Counted from the stretch's first letter, positions 36,481 through 47,849 are shown. The stretch is DNA of 64,000 nt from Symsagittifera roscoffensis (GCF_963678635.1 NC_087062.1:5382193-5446192); one strand, 5' to 3'. Notes: a model not told the origin generated them from the sequence alone. Numbers and translations: made by a program.

Positions 36481-36951
36481 AGATATAAATGATAGATACA
36501 GTTAAAACATTTAACGTGCAATTTGTACATCTTTAGGGAAACTTATGGGACTGTAGAGTCAAGAATATTAAAACGTTTCGTGAGAATGTTTTTTTTGGAA
36601 ATATTCCTATTTCACAACTTTCTTGTAAAACATTTTCCTGCCTTATGAAATTTTTACAAAAAACTATCTTCTTATAAGCTTTTCAGAGCCAAACAGTGTA
36701 AGAAGTTATAAGATACCGACATTTTGTCAACCCGGGACACAATTTGAGATCAGGAAATGAATTTCAAAAATGAAACCAACAAAATCAAAAGTAATTGTAG
36801 TTACATTGGTTTTTCAGTGAGGTAAAATGCGGTTAAATTCTGTCTATACGATATTTAGATAAAAACGAAACATGTCGAGACTACTCGTTTGATTTTCCCT
36901 GCCTAAAGAAATTCATTAACCCTTCCACTGCAAATTGAAAAGGCTACTTAC

Positions 36952-37191
36952 TTGTGCAAAGGGTAACTTCAGTTTCGTTACCCTCAACATATCCGGTATT
37001 CCCTGAAATTTTCACAAGGTATGTGGCACCAGGTTTCAATCCTTGCTCATTAAAAGCCTTTCCTATGAATTGAAAAGTAGAAGGATTCACACAAGCTGAG
37101 CTGTCTGATCTACAGGTGAGGTTGATCAGCTGCCGAAATGTGTCGTTTAATGCAGTGATGATACCATAGCCTTCAACTCCGTCAACTTCGT
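36952..37191 (-). CDS. FN3 domain exon (second half)
   Basis: The acceptor is TTTCAAATTCAG and the donor GTAAGT; the exon is phase 1 at both ends (240 bases, 80 codons' worth). It encodes GVEGYGIITALNDTFRQLIN then LTCRSDSSACVNPSTFQFIG, AFNEQGLKPGATYLVKISGN and GNETEVTLCT. GLKPGATYLVKIS is the classic FN3 strand E-F signature (Leu-x-Pro-x-x-x-Tyr). Two Cys in the loop (TCRSDSSAC) may form a disulphide. It completes the domain begun by 40902-40768 (GAC joins as Asp). Confidence 0.85.
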
Positions 37192-38114
37192 CTGAATTTG
37201 AAACAAAACCACTAATAGCCCGTATGAATTAAAAGCCCTTTTAATTTGACCACCCCGTATTTTGATTCAGGAAATTTTTTAATTCGCGACAGTCGGCAAA
37301 TTTTGCAGTTTGTAATTTTTTTCAATTTTGAAAAATTTTTGACGCCCGCGCCTTTCATATACAACTTGACAAAAGTTGATACCTTTTGAAGGACCTTAAC
37401 CATTCTGAAAAAACCAGAGTGATAAATTTTTTTCATTTCACCGAAAAATTTAGAAAATTGAATCTTTTTTTGAAACGAGTCTTTCATATTTATTCCTGGT
37501 ACAAAATTGTCGAGTGCGTTTAGTCTTCCTTTTTTGAAACAACTTTCATGTAAAAAATTATATTAAAGAAATTCCAAAACCTTGAAATGAGCGGAGCAAC
37601 TTGCAAAATAATAAGTGAAAGGTCAACACGCTCACTATAGCCTGAAATTAAAAACCTAATTTAGCTGGTTATTGTCTAATTAGCACACAAAAAGCCAAGC
37701 ACAATTGTTTTTTACAAGACAAAATTAAAAGTTCAGGCAAAAACCAGCATTAAGAAAGTTTTAAAAGTTATTTGATTTGAAAAAACAACAGAATTTTAAC
37801 AGAAGTTCTTTTGTATCTTAGTTGATAAAAAAGCTAAGAAATGAATTGAAATGCATTTTATACAGATCATGTCGCAAAAACTATAAATTGACTTTAATCC
37901 ATTTTAAATCGATATACTTTGACATATACGTGAAGTTTTTAAACAAAAATTTCAATTTTTGTTGCTCGATTTGAAATACATTTTTGATCTCAATTTTTAC
38001 GGACTTTATGTAAGCATGTAAATTGATTTAAATCAGTTAAAATGCAGTTTATCCAATTTTTTGTATAACTATTTTTTTGCAAGTTCTGTACAAATTATAA
38101 ACAAGTTTTCTCGA

Positions 38115-38600
38115 CTACGAAACAAAAGAAAAGAACTGGAAACAAAATTATGAGGTATGCTTTTCATTTGACTTTTTGTGTTGATGTTTGGCCTGAAAAC
38201 AGAACTCCGAGTTTCACATATGTAATTTTGCTGCACAGAAACTGAGTTTTTATAAGTTTAGTGTTTCAAGTTTATGTCAAACTTAGAAGTTGTATGACTA
38301 CCCGCAGTGACAACATTGAGATTGAAATATGTAAATTGATACGACTATGAAACAAAAGAATGACTGTGAAACAAAAGAAAAGAGCTGAAAACACAATTAT
38401 GAGGTATAGTTTTCATTTGAATTTTTGTGTTGATGTTTGGCCTGAAAACAGAACTCCGAGTTCACAAAAATGTAAGTTTGCTGCACAGAAACTGAATTTT
38501 TATAAATTTAGTGTTTCAAGTTTATGCCAAATTTAGAGATTGTTTGACTACCCAGAGTGAAAATGACAACCTTGAGATTGAAATATGTGAATCGATACGA
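38115..38600. repeat. Two-copy tandem repeat, about 249-bp period
   Basis: GAAACAAAAGAAAAGA at 38119 recurs at 38368. Both copies continue with TTATGAGGTAT, GTTGATGTTTGGCCTGAAAA and TGCTGCACAGAAACTGA and end near GAGATTGAAATATGT. Copies are roughly 90% alike. Confidence 0.75.
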
Positions 38601-39019
38601 ATGGATTAAAAGTTCAAGTTTTTAAGCTATAAATTGATTTTTTGATCTGAAAAACATCCATTTGATCCGTTCGTATCAATTTACATACTTTTATTCTCAA
38701 GTTTGTCACTATAGGTAGTCATGCAATTTCCAATTTTGAAAAATTTTTTGCCACAGTTAGATACAGTTCTCTAGAAGAAACAAATTATGAGAAAAACACA
38801 TCTAGTTTTTTCCATTAATAGAGTATGACGCTTTTTTTCAATGATTGATTGTTACGACTAGCAGTTGTTCCTAAATGGATTGGGAAGACTAGCATTTTAA
38901 TGGCTAAAATTAAAAATTAAACTTAAGACTTACGCTTTCTAAAACAATGTATACAATTATGCGCATAACTATAACAAAAAACTGTAATTTTTGGTATATG
39001 GCTAATTCTTGGGGGTGTA

Positions 39020-39950
39020 GCAATTATCATGTGTGCGATTAGCCTGCTATAACAATTCGTATGCAACAAAATAGGTGCGTATTATCCTGGGTTGACCTCC
39101 ATACACCGAATATGCTTATCATACAATTCCATACATCAAGTGTGTGGAAAAATGCTTGTCATACAATTTTCATACAATTTCTAAAAATGGTTGAAAACTG
39201 GTATAGACTTATTTCTGTGGCTGTTTGATTTTAATAAAACAGTCTGGTGATAAAAAATTCTTTTTTTGTTTTTTTTTCAACTGCAAATCGAATTTTGTAC
39301 GAAAACAAACATTTTTCGAAAAATTTTCTTTTGCATGCAAAATTTAATATTTGTGTGCATAACGTAGTCCTGATACGATAAAAATTGGCTTTTATTTTCT
39401 TTTCATTTTACTTTCAAAACGCTGAAAATTTCCATTTCTTTTGTATGGGGTGTTAATGTATGCCTTGATCAATGTCTGATAATTTGAAAATTCAAAAATT
39501 TAAAACGATCATCATTAAAAAATTTTGCCAAAAAATAAAAGTTTGTTACTTTTGTTATATTAATTGTGAAAGACAGCCAATTTCAGGTCATTTTCTATGC
39601 ATTGTAATTGCAAGACCGTCCAACTTTTGGTGTTTTGATTAACCAAAGTCTTTGTCATTTGTGTTCGGTTGCAAACACAACCGAAAATTTTTCAGAAACT
39701 AAATTTAGGAAGAAAAATCAAAATTTTTAGTTTATGGAAAAACACCTATCATACAATTTTCATATATGGAAAAATGCTTATTATAGAGTTTTCATACAAT
39801 TTTTTGTACGTATGGAATTATGAAATTGTATGACAAGAAGTTTCTCATATAAAGAAATTGTATGATAAGATGTTTTGGTCAACCCGGGATCATGCGATGA
39901 CAATTAGCAAGCGATAACATGTGTGGCTATTAGCAAATAAGTGCACGCTG
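39020..39950. mobile_element. Inverted-repeat (foldback) element
   Basis: The left side has GCGATTAGCCTGCTATAACA, then CTGGGTTGACC and repeated TATCATACAATT words (39030-39180). The right side has the reverse complements: AATTGTATGATAAGATG, GGTCAACCCGGGATCATGCG and TAGCAAGCGATAACATGTG (39845-39930). The arms are imperfect, about 100-150 bp. The core shows no transposase. This is probably a non-autonomous DNA transposon; exact ends and target duplication are not clear. Confidence 0.5.
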
Positions 39951-40767
39951 TTAAAAATTGCAAATTCGAGTAACCAAAAATTGAAATACTGAGTCTTCAA
40001 ACTACATGCTTTTATATGGGCACGCTAATTGAAAGGTCGAATTTCCAAAGTTTCAGTGATCGCAAATTCGATGCTTGTCTTTGACATTTAAATTTAACGT
40101 AATGTAAAAATTAAAAAAATAGTTATGGGTTCAAAAAATAAACAAAATAGTTTGTGAGTTTTTGCGCGAACAATGTGTCAGGACTGAAAATACAGTTTTG
40201 CGTACAAATTATTTTTCGAAAAACTTGGAGAAGCAAGAAGCATAGACATGACTTTGCTACTATAAAAAAAACCAAAAATGCTTTAATTAGATTCGAAATC
40301 AAGAATATTATTAGCTTATTTTAGAACTTTCAAAAAAATATGATTGCTAGTTTTTGAAAATGCATTAAGAGATCGCCTACTTCTACGTTTTGTAAAATAA
40401 GAAAACGAAACTTTTCATTTATTTTGCACCAAAATTGCCCATGAAAAAAAATGCCAGTAAAATAAATGCAAAGTTTTGTGAATGGAATTAGTATGGTGAT
40501 CATATCTGTTTTAGCGTTCATGTATGCAAATGTATTATTTTTACAAAGGTTATTCTGTGTAACGTATTTTCTAAGGTATGCAAACATTCGAAAAAGAAAA
40601 GTAGAGTCTAAAAAAATATTTACTCATATTACTCTGCGCTCTCAATTTGCTTTAGAAAAAAAATCCGACATTTCCACAACAGTTCTTGAATTGGCTACCA
40701 AAAACTTTTCAGAAAATCAAAATGGTATTTTGCGCATCTTGTTTATTGGGTATGTTTTCACGCCTAC

Positions 40768-40902
40768 CTATGGTTAGCTCAGGGATAACTTCATAGGCGA
40801 AAATCTTGAAAAATTCGGCCGTCGTGTTTTGAGTCAGTTCAAAAGACACCGTCAGTCCAGAATCCGGGTCGGCCTCGACGCTGAAGTTTACAGGGTTCGG
40901 CA
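40768..40902 (-). CDS. FN3 domain exon (first half)
   Basis: Acceptor AATGATTTTTAG, donor GTAGGC, phase 1-1, 135 bases. It encodes PNPVNFSVEADPDSGLTVSF then ELTQNTTAEFFKIFAYEVIP. The PNPV linker start is like that at 1321-1177, but a Phe replaces the usual strand-B Trp. NTT is a possible glycosylation site. It is separated from the preceding exon by only 186 bases and from its second half by 3.6 kb. GC content is about 50%, against roughly 30% in the flanks. Confidence 0.85.
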
Positions 40903-41088
40903 CTAAAAATCATTTGCTAGTCAATTTCAATTTTTTCATTTGTAAAATATATTTTTTTGTTCTGATAGATCAAATAGAAGTTTTTTTTTCGAATTGGATT
41001 TTTGCCAAAGAATTGAGGATATTGACTTTCCTTGGTTGCGTTTTCAACACAGTCCTGCATTTCTAAATGTGGACTTTTATCTACGTAC

Positions 41089-41409
41089 CAGTTATTGCGG
41101 TGGTGCTGACAACTTTATTGTTGATCGGGCGTTTCTGATCGTCAAGTCCAAATATTGTTACATTGTAACATGACCCTGCTTCCAAACCATTTAATGACGT
41201 GAATGATTCTTCCTGAATTGTGTAATTAACAAAAAAGTCTTCACTATCTGTATCCGGAAACTTTCTCTGGGCTTGGATGTTCCGAAAAACTGTCGTATTC
41301 TCCGATCGTCTATGTCTGTTGCGTTTTAAGACCTCATTGAAGGAATCCCAAGCCAGCTCAATCGAGGAAGACGTCGGCCAGTAAGCAAAAGCGTTGCGAT
41401 CTTGGTCCG
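41089..41409 (-). CDS. FN3-like domain exon (complete domain)
   Basis: Acceptor CTTGCTTCAG, donor GTACGT, phase 1-1, 321 bases. It encodes about 107 residues: SSSIELAWDSFNEV carries the strand-B Trp; a basic loop NRHRRSENTTVFRN follows; then SFTSLNGLEAGSCYNVTIFG carries the Leu-x-Ala-x-x-Cys-Tyr version of the FN3 E-F signature, and it ends NNKVVSTTAIT. Unlike its neighbours this domain is in a single exon. GTG formed with the next exon gives Val of a VPNPV linker. Two NxT sequons are present. Confidence 0.85.
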
Positions 41410-42254
41410 CTGAAGCAAGAAAAAGTACTGTTGTATCATAATGTTTGCTTTTCACCTCCTTTATTTGACATAAATTTCAATCCCAAGGTCGAGATTGTGC
41501 TTTACGTTCAAACTATTGCAAGCAAAGTTGACAATTTGCAAACCGCTGTTACCACAACTAAGCTTTTTTACGCTTTCACGGCGAATTGTTAAGGGTTCAG
41601 TGAGCGTAACGTGGTAGGAAAATGGTTTAAAAAAAGTGAAATTTTTTTGTGATTATCAATCAACTTTTCTTGTTTTTAGTGACAGTTTTGGGCGTGTTAT
41701 CTTATTGGTAATCATCTATATTGTTTTTGGTAAAGAGTGTCAAGCCAATAAAGATTTGGTGAGTTTTTTACTGAAATTTTAGCATAAAAAACATTGTTTT
41801 GACATTTTTTTTTCGCCAGATTATAAAATTAAGGTAAACTTTAACAAATTTTGCGCTGAATTTCATTTATTCAGTAATCTTAATATCAGAATACATGCTG
41901 AAATTGAGATGCGTCCGCGGCAATCGCAACTCAAGAAAACTATAACCTACCGGTGAGATCGCCAAAAAATTATAATAATGACCGGCTGGCTTGTACGAAT
42001 CCAAACATCCGGACATGAAATTTCTCGACCAAAAAGTCTTTACAGCAAGTAGATACAAGAAAAGTTCTCAAATTTGAATTTTTTGTTTCAAAAGTTAAGC
42101 TTCTGTTGGTTACAGTTACTTTTGCGTTTTCAGTTTGATTCCAGATTATAACAGTTTTTCTTAAAAACTGTTTTCGTTATAATGACTGCTTAACCTTTCT
42201 TTGAAATGATACTTTTTAGTTTTTGAAATACAAAACTATAGAGATGTTTTACCT
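41410..42254 (-). other. Intron segment upstream of the retrotransposon
   Basis: This AT-rich intron part includes a GC-richer 63-codon minus-strand frame at 41867-42058 (ending LNFSMYSDIKITE). Its reading frame does not fit the phase-1 pattern and its acceptor is weak, so it is not called an exon. Confidence 0.5.
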
Positions 42255-42480
42255 TGTTGTGAGTTTTTCAATTTATTTGATCTATTTACCTTTGGCATTG
42301 ATAAGATACCTGCCAACTATTTTATGTATTGACCATTTGTCGATCCTTTCATTGTTCGTAGCTGTCTCAGAACAAACATTTTATTTCACACTTAATCTTT
42401 CTCATTCTTTTAATTCTTTAGTTAAAGTATTAAAGTACATAACTTGTACATATTCAGGGTCAGTATTAGAACATTTTATT
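42255..42480 (+). repeat. 5' LTR remnant
   Basis: It shares with 47850-47940 the words TGTTGTGAGTT, TTTGATCT, TTACCTTTGG/TGACCTTTGG, ATTGAT-AGATAC and GACCATT. The right end is uncertain; the first gag-like Met follows at about 42484. Confidence 0.6.
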
Positions 42481-42483
42481 ATT

Positions 42484-43170
42484 ATGCAGTCAAATGAAGC
42501 GAATCTGCGCAGAATTCCTGCATTTTGGCAGAACCACACCATGGAGCCACTACAATCCTGGAACCACTGGAGCGACCAAATTTAATTGGCCATTATAGCG
42601 AAGGAAAATCTGGACATCAACAATTTGAGTGGACCAGAGGTACCAGAAAACCAGATTCCAATCCTTGAACAGCCTGCAGGAAGTGATTCGGAAAGGGAAT
42701 AGGCCAGTTGGGAGGCAAGAAAAAGGACTACAATGAAGTCTTAGGAAGCCGCCAAAGAGAAGGGAATAAATGACAAAAGAAAAATATTCACAGGGCTGAT
42801 AAGAGCAGCAGCCGACAAGAAGTTGGGATCCATCTGATTTCAAATTCATGGAACTGAAGGCAAAAGGGCATGCTCTCGGAAAAAACCTAGACTAAAAATT
42901 TTGTTTGTTTTTTCAAGAATTTTGGGACCTCTTGGACCTAGCTTTTAACAAATCTCCATACGTTACATTTGAGAGGTACACATTTTTAAATCGGAAAAAA
43001 GAGGCAGGGTACCTTTTGAACAGTTCTTAGGAGCACTGACGTACCTAGCTAGCACGTTTAAAATTAAAGAGTCCGACGAAGCAGAGTGGATCAGGGATGT
43101 ATTTATCTGCAATATGAGGAATAGCGAGACCCAACGGGACAAGTTTCAAATCAATTAATATAAATAACCA
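42484..43170 (+). pseudogene. Gag-like remnant
   Basis: The first piece starts MQSNEANLRRIPAFWQNHTM. A later piece (about 43010-43150) reads FEQFLGALTYLASTFKIKES then DEAEWIRDVFICNMRNSETQ, a pattern typical of gypsy-type Gag (Arg-Asp followed by an Asn-x-x-x-x-Gln/Arg stretch). At least three frame breaks lie between. Cys residues in 43200-43400 may be the remains of a zinc knuckle, but no clean CCHC was found. Confidence 0.5.
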
Positions 43171-43489
43171 AGTTAAAAAACGAACCAAGTCTTACAATTG
43201 AGAGACGCAGCACGTGTGTGAAACATGGAAATCCTTCTACAGAGGGACATCTAAATGTCTGTACAGCCAGATATATCATTTGTAAAAACTGTAATTAAAA
43301 AAGTCATTTCGCAAAATTATGTAAATCGAAGAAAAAAGACCAAGTGTACATATTGTAAATGACACTGTCCACACTGAAAATTGTAAATACATCCCATCGG
43401 AAGATTGCTGGAGCGAAAACCAAGAAACTTGTTGAGTAATTCACGCCTGGAACGAAAACGGTCCGACCGACAATGACAACTACTCAGTA

Positions 43490-43798
43490 TTGAGCGTGAG
43501 GACAATTTACGACCAAAATGGATTGGAAATGAAGAAATTATTAAAAATAGGACTCGAGGGGGAAATGAATGCAAAGATGAACATACATGTACGTTCGGCC
43601 CGTCCAGTAAGTTTTTTGAAGCAGAATGTGTTACTTGAGTTAACACTGCGATATCCCAACATGAAGACACAACCTGTAGACAAACGTACGAAACACTTGT
43701 ACTGCGGTTTCACAGACAGCTTAGTTTTTACTTTGAGAAAAATAGTAGTCCGAATTCAATCCAACGGGTGGATATGTGAAGAGACCTCTTTTTGTTAA
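43490..43798 (+). pseudogene. Pol N-terminal remnant (probable protease region)
   Basis: This 102-codon open frame lies between gag and RT (KPVSFLKQNVLLEL-type words, then KTQPVDKRTKHLYCGFTDSL). Position fits the aspartic protease and linker, but no DTG/DSG motif is visible, so the call rests on position only. Confidence 0.3.
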
Positions 43799-43955
43799 GG
43801 GAGGACACAAAAGAAATATCCTGGGCAATGACAGCTTTCCAAAACTAGGAATCGAAGTGAAACAGAAGAAATTCAGTGCCGATCTGTACAGTAAGTGTCC
43901 CATCGGGGAAGAGTAAGTCGATTAATTTACAATTCTTGACAAATGAATTTTTTTT

Positions 43956-44830
43956 TTGAACTTTGAAAACCTGTTCAATAGAATTGGCATTAAACCAAAC
44001 AATCGTAAACTTACACATTTTCATCCCCCTTTTAAATCGGTTCAAGCAAAAGGCAGAACGGTGCCATTAAATTTGTTATCCGGAGTAAATGAGGAGCTAG
44101 AAAGGATGGAAAATGAGGGCCATACTGAAAAAATCGAGAAATTCGACGAAGATTGCTTCATAAATTCAATCGTTATAACTGGAATTCAAGACGGTTCAAT
44201 TAAAATCGCTTTTGATTCAAAACTACTGATTGGCAGATTCATTTAGTAATTTCGATATAATGAACCATTAAAGTCAACTCCAATTATGCAAAACGACAAG
44301 CAAAAAGATCAATTTTAGTAAAGTAGGAGGAGATACTACTGGTTTTTACAGATTTTACGGGATTTTACGGACTTGGCGATATGCCCAACTAGTTTCAAAG
44401 AGTCATGGACTCACTCTTAAAAGCAGTTCCATTCACAAATTGTTACATAGATGACATACTAGTGGCTTTTAAGGGAACTATTGAAGAACTCGAAGCAACC
44501 GTGCAAAGAATACTGGAAACCTTAGACAAAGACAACATAGTAAAATGGGGGGGGGGGGAATTACATTTTTTCCAAAAAGAGATAGACTGGCTTGGTTATA
44601 ATATATCAGAAGCTGGAGGAAGACCTTTCATCGGAAAAACCGATGCAATAAAAAACCTCCCATTCACGAAAAATATCTGCGAACTTCGTTCATTCGTCGG
44701 TTCGATCAATCAAAATAATATATTCGTTCCAAACCTTTCCCTCTTCAGTTCTCCGTTACGTCCGTTACTTAATAAAAGGTCAGTGTACCAATGGGATATC
44801 AGTCATTCTACTGCATTCAGAAAACTTTGA
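43956..44830 (+). pseudogene. Reverse transcriptase remnant
   Basis: The N-terminal fingers lie at 43956-44246 (FKSVQAKGRTVPLNLLSGV, then DCFINSIVITGIQDGSIKIA). The middle is mostly deleted, and a short piece near 44345 reads GFYGLGDMPTSF. The palm and beyond lie at 44405-44830 with the catalytic YIDD box (NCYIDDILVAFKG), then LGYNISEAGG and NLPFTKNICELRSFVGSINQ. YIDD and the LRSFxGxxN motif are typical of gypsy-type RT. An 11-base G run near 44549 sits inside the gene. Confidence 0.8.
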
Positions 44831-45510
44831 CATCAAAGAAAGAACAAGATTAAAAACAGATGCCTCTAATAACGGCCTAGGGGCCTCACTCGAACAGTTC
44901 CAAGGGGAAGAGTGGAAAACAATGCAATTGCCTTGAGCTTTTTAAAAGTTCACGATATAAAAACTCAACCTACGAACTAGAAATGTTGAGTGTAGTATGG
45001 GCATGTAAGCACTTTAGAAATTAATTACATGGCTCAGATGTTAAATTGTTACGGACCACAAGACGCTTTTTTACGCGCTTTCGGCGAACCACGGCAACAA
45101 AACAATGCACAGCAGATTAACCCGTTGGGTAAACAGACTTTTATCTTTCAGTTTTAAAAATGTACATCAACTGGGTAAAGATATGGAATTTACGGACCGT
45201 TTATCTAGATTACCCATAGGTAAAGCCTTACCCGCTTCCCACCACGATGAAGAATTTTTCGTGGCTTCTACTAACAAAAATCGTAGTTTATTAACGAATC
45301 TATCCAAGTTTATTTTTGTCAAAAGAGTTATATTAGATCGGCCGTCGGTCGCTGTAAATTCTTTTGTAAATACTCATCTCCCATCGGGAACGAGTAATTC
45401 AAGCTACGTGATTGGTCCAAAACGTACAGTTAGCTCTTCAGCTTCTCTTAAACTTAGAACTATTGCTGCTACCAATTCTTGTATTGCCAAGTCAATAAAA
45501 ATTTGTTAAT
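44830..45510 (+). pseudogene. RNase H remnant and spacer
   Basis: After the RT, in shifting frames, LKTDASNNGLGASLEQ gives the RNase H first-Asp motif (DAS), then a YELEML-like Glu and a WACKHF-like stretch. HSRLTRWVNRLLSFSFKNVH and GKDMEFTDRLSRLP (45105-45230) are the usual gypsy segment after RNase H, with the distal Asp. A Ser-rich low-homology tail follows to 45509. Confidence 0.7.
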
Positions 45511-45979
45511 GTTCGCAAGTCAGGTCTGAAAATTGCTCATCAAATTGGTTTCCGATAGTTAACACCAATTCAGTTGTAAAACCATCTCATTTACAGATAA
45601 AGCCCTGCTTTATGTCATACAGCTTAACAAAAGTTTTACCTCAAAAAAAATAAGAACCGCGACTGTACCATCCTTTAATTTATCTGATTCTTTAGTCATT
45701 GTCCAAGAGGAACACAAAAACGCTTCAAAATTTAACGATAATCTATTCAATAACGATCATGCGGCCTTACAAAAACGATACAAAGCAAATTTTTCCTTAC
45801 CTTTATCTCCGTTTACACCAGAAAACCATTGTTCCAAAAAATTTTCACAAATTACGACCAAGGACAACAAAGTTTCATGCGATCTAATCACAACTCTGAA
45901 CATGGAACTCCCACAGGGAACTCATGGATCTTATATGAAAACCTTTGAGAAGGACCTGCAAACTAGAGACAAATAGCTC

Positions 45980-46205
45980 TTTCTGGACAGCAAGTTGTGG
46001 TGCCAGCAGCGGCCCGAGGGGCTTTCAGCTCTATGCTATGTAGCACGAGTCTCACCCAGGCCATTTTGGTATGAAATTTTTTGGCCAAAAATATCTGGTG
46101 GCCGCATATTTACAGATGAACATAGCACGATGGCTCTATGTAGCACATACCACCCGCGGTGCTTACCGGCTTTCGGTGTTTGAAGACCGGTAAGCACCTT
46201 AAAGT
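45980..46205. repeat. GC-richer hairpin-bearing insertion inside the retroelement
   Basis: A patch near 45-50% GC interrupts the pol region. It contains CTATGCTATGTAGCAC and CTATGTAGCAC as internal repeats and ends in a perfect 12-bp stem (46158-46169 with 46187-46198, GGTGCTTACCGG and complement, 17-base loop). No coding or known family was seen; it may be a small non-autonomous element. Confidence 0.5.
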
Positions 46206-46229
46206 TTTGTAGAGATCAGATCACGTGAA

Positions 46230-46500
46230 CAAACTTCCGGGCTTATCATTTGCCGATGAAGAGATAAGTTTAATCTTTGCACGCTTCTTGGAGATCGAAG
46301 AAATATATTCTTTTTTGCATAGACCGTTTTACCAAATTTCCGTCTGCAAAACTAATAAACAATACTTCGTCAAATTCAGTTATCTCCTTCTTGAATGAAT
46401 ATTGCCATCTTCACGGCTTTCCAAGAAAAATCAGAGTCGACTATGGGTCATGCTTTTTATCACACGATTTTAAATTCTTTAGGGAAAAGTTTAAATAGAA
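46230..46500 (+). pseudogene. Integrase core remnant
   Basis: WRSKKYILFCIDRFTKFPSA carries the core Asp strand, then SNSVISFLNEYCHLHGFPRK and IRVDYGSCFLSHDF carry the second catalytic Asp (VDYGS) of a retroviral-type DDE integrase. The Glu region is beyond the stop at 46498 and was not identified. Confidence 0.7.
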
Positions 46501-46559
46501 ATTATTTAATGATTGTTTAGTAGGTGATTATAGAACACATTTACTTGTTGAGAGATTTG

Positions 46560-47643
46560 TATATAATGTCAAATTCAAACTCCTCGCCATGTCTTTCAAA
46601 ATTAGAAATCAGCAAGTAATACCTAAGTTGACTCTCAATTATCCAATTGAAAAAAAACTAAATGGAACGTACGGATTTCCAAACATACGACCATCGGATG
46701 TACTCCGTTCGAAAAAGACTTCAACCACAACGCTAACACCAGATGAAAAAATTTGATCTCTATTGATAATCGTTAGGAGCCAGAAAAATTGATCATGTCG
46801 AACCTTTGGGCCAGGAGCTGGAAGTTACACGATGGGGCAGAAGACGGATACCAAGATGCAGAAATGGTTGCTTCATCAGAATGGGAAGCTAACCTTCCGC
46901 TGGTCAAGGTCTCTCTCTGAAACCGGACGACACCGATTCCTTTTAACCAACGCAGACGACTCTAACTCATAAAACTGAGCACTGTAGGCAATATTTTTTG
47001 CAAAAAAAGTCGAAAAAAATGGAAACCTATATTTTAATCCCGTCAAAGAGGCGATCGTTGGTTCATCGGATCGAACAGTTACTTTGGAAAATGGACCCAA
47101 TCCACGTAAATCGGATCTAGCAGTCAAAGGAAAAATAATTCAGGGCCCTCTAAAATCCTTGTTAATCCACATTCAAGGGGTACTGGTAGCATAATCATAA
47201 CAAGTTTAGCTGGAAAGAGAAAATTGTCGCCACCCAAGAAGACAATCCGGCAAGCTCTCGGAAGAGGACGACCTTTGGGAACCTGACGCCGACGCATGGA
47301 AAACGCAATCATCGACAGAAACTGTTGTCATTCCGGAAGCAATACCAAAATCGACTGTACAACTTCTTCCTCTTCTTCGCTAAATTTAAATTGTTGGGAC
47401 GGCTTGATCGATGAGTGTTTCGAAGATGTTTCGACCAACAATGCCCCAATTAGCCATGAAACAGACAATAATGTTGATTTGAGTGTTACAGTTGAGCAAA
47501 AGATCCCACTCTCAGACAACGACGAGCGTAGCGAACTATCTGTCGCTGCCCACTCTAGCAGACTACCGGGACTATCAACATCTGCGTCAGAAATAGAACT
47601 AATAGTCCTGAACAACAAACCAGAGGAGACCCCCCTATCGTGA
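46560..47643 (+). pseudogene. Pol C-terminal remnant with AT-hook-like motif
   Basis: This is shifting open frames down to an acidic Ser/Asp/Glu-rich end (47296-47643). Near 47215 the reading AGKRKLSPPKKTIRQALGRG continues to RPLG, giving a GRGRP core like an AT-hook, which could aid chromatin binding of the integrase tail. The family of this region is otherwise unrecognised. Confidence 0.4.
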
Positions 47644-47849
47644 CTCAGACGAGACCATCAGCCAGACCCAGAAGAAATTTGGGACCCCACAGTGTTACGT
47701 GGAACGTAAATACGTGGATAAAACGTGCGTTTCAGGGTCTGAAACGCACGTTTATGCATTTCACAGGTCTTCCCTCACCATATTTTGACAAATAATTTTT
47801 AAAAATGTTTTAGTGATTAAAATGATTTAAATTTTTTCCCGTTGGGGAA

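Larger units (their letters stand above)
25405..36700. repeat. Satellite array, monomer about 350-390 bp
   Basis: Dozens of diverged monomers follow one another. A consensus reading in plus orientation is: CCTGGACTGTGTAGTATATT, then TTGTGTTCAGATATAA, TGATAGATACAGTCAAAAA, CTACTGGGACTGTAGAGTCA, AGAATGTTTTGCATATC, a T-run block, TTTTCCTGCCTTATGAAGTT, TCTCTCAAACTGTTCAGTTG, GAAGCCAGTTAGCTACA, GGTGGTTATAACTGATTTT and CGGGTCAGTTGAACAATGAT. Monomers run inverted from about 25.87 to 27.0 kb and direct from 27.01 kb on. Short open frames in it are not coding. Part of the monomer is also present in the 4.5 kb repeat. Confidence 0.88.
1322..36951 (-). other. Very large intron (about 35.6 kb)
   Basis: This is the inferred intron between two phase-1-compatible FN3 exons on the minus strand. 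It contains the provirus remnant, the three-copy 4.5 kb repeat and the satellite array described separately. Further exons could be hidden inside, so the size is an upper bound for one intron. One alternative is that the exon at 1177-1321 belongs to another, related gene. Confidence 0.45.
37192..40767 (-). other. Intron of the FN gene
   Basis: This is a 3.6 kb intron between the two halves of one FN3 domain. It holds the tandem repeat at 38115-38600 and the inverted-repeat element at about 39020-39950. No other coding signal was found; open frames at 37212-37487 and 40330-40777 show no domain and AT-driven composition. Confidence 0.65.

Noticed and set aside
25405-36700. CRISPR-like array.
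   Set aside because: Repeats are long (about 350-390 bp), diverged and contiguous with no spacers, and the context is eukaryotic.
41867-42058. 63-codon GC-richer minus-strand frame (LDSYKPAGHYYNFLAISPVG) between two FN exons.
   Set aside because: The flanking exons already join in frame. The acceptor is weak and the phase does not match, so it may be an old exon relic at most.
44549-44559. Poly-G run in the RT gene (and another at 12417-12427) as possible G-quadruplex or regulatory signals.
   Set aside because: Single homopolymer runs without further G tracts; slippage or sequencing error is as likely.
47328-47618. 96-codon minus-strand frame.
   Set aside because: It is the antisense of the acidic Ser-rich tail of the gypsy element.
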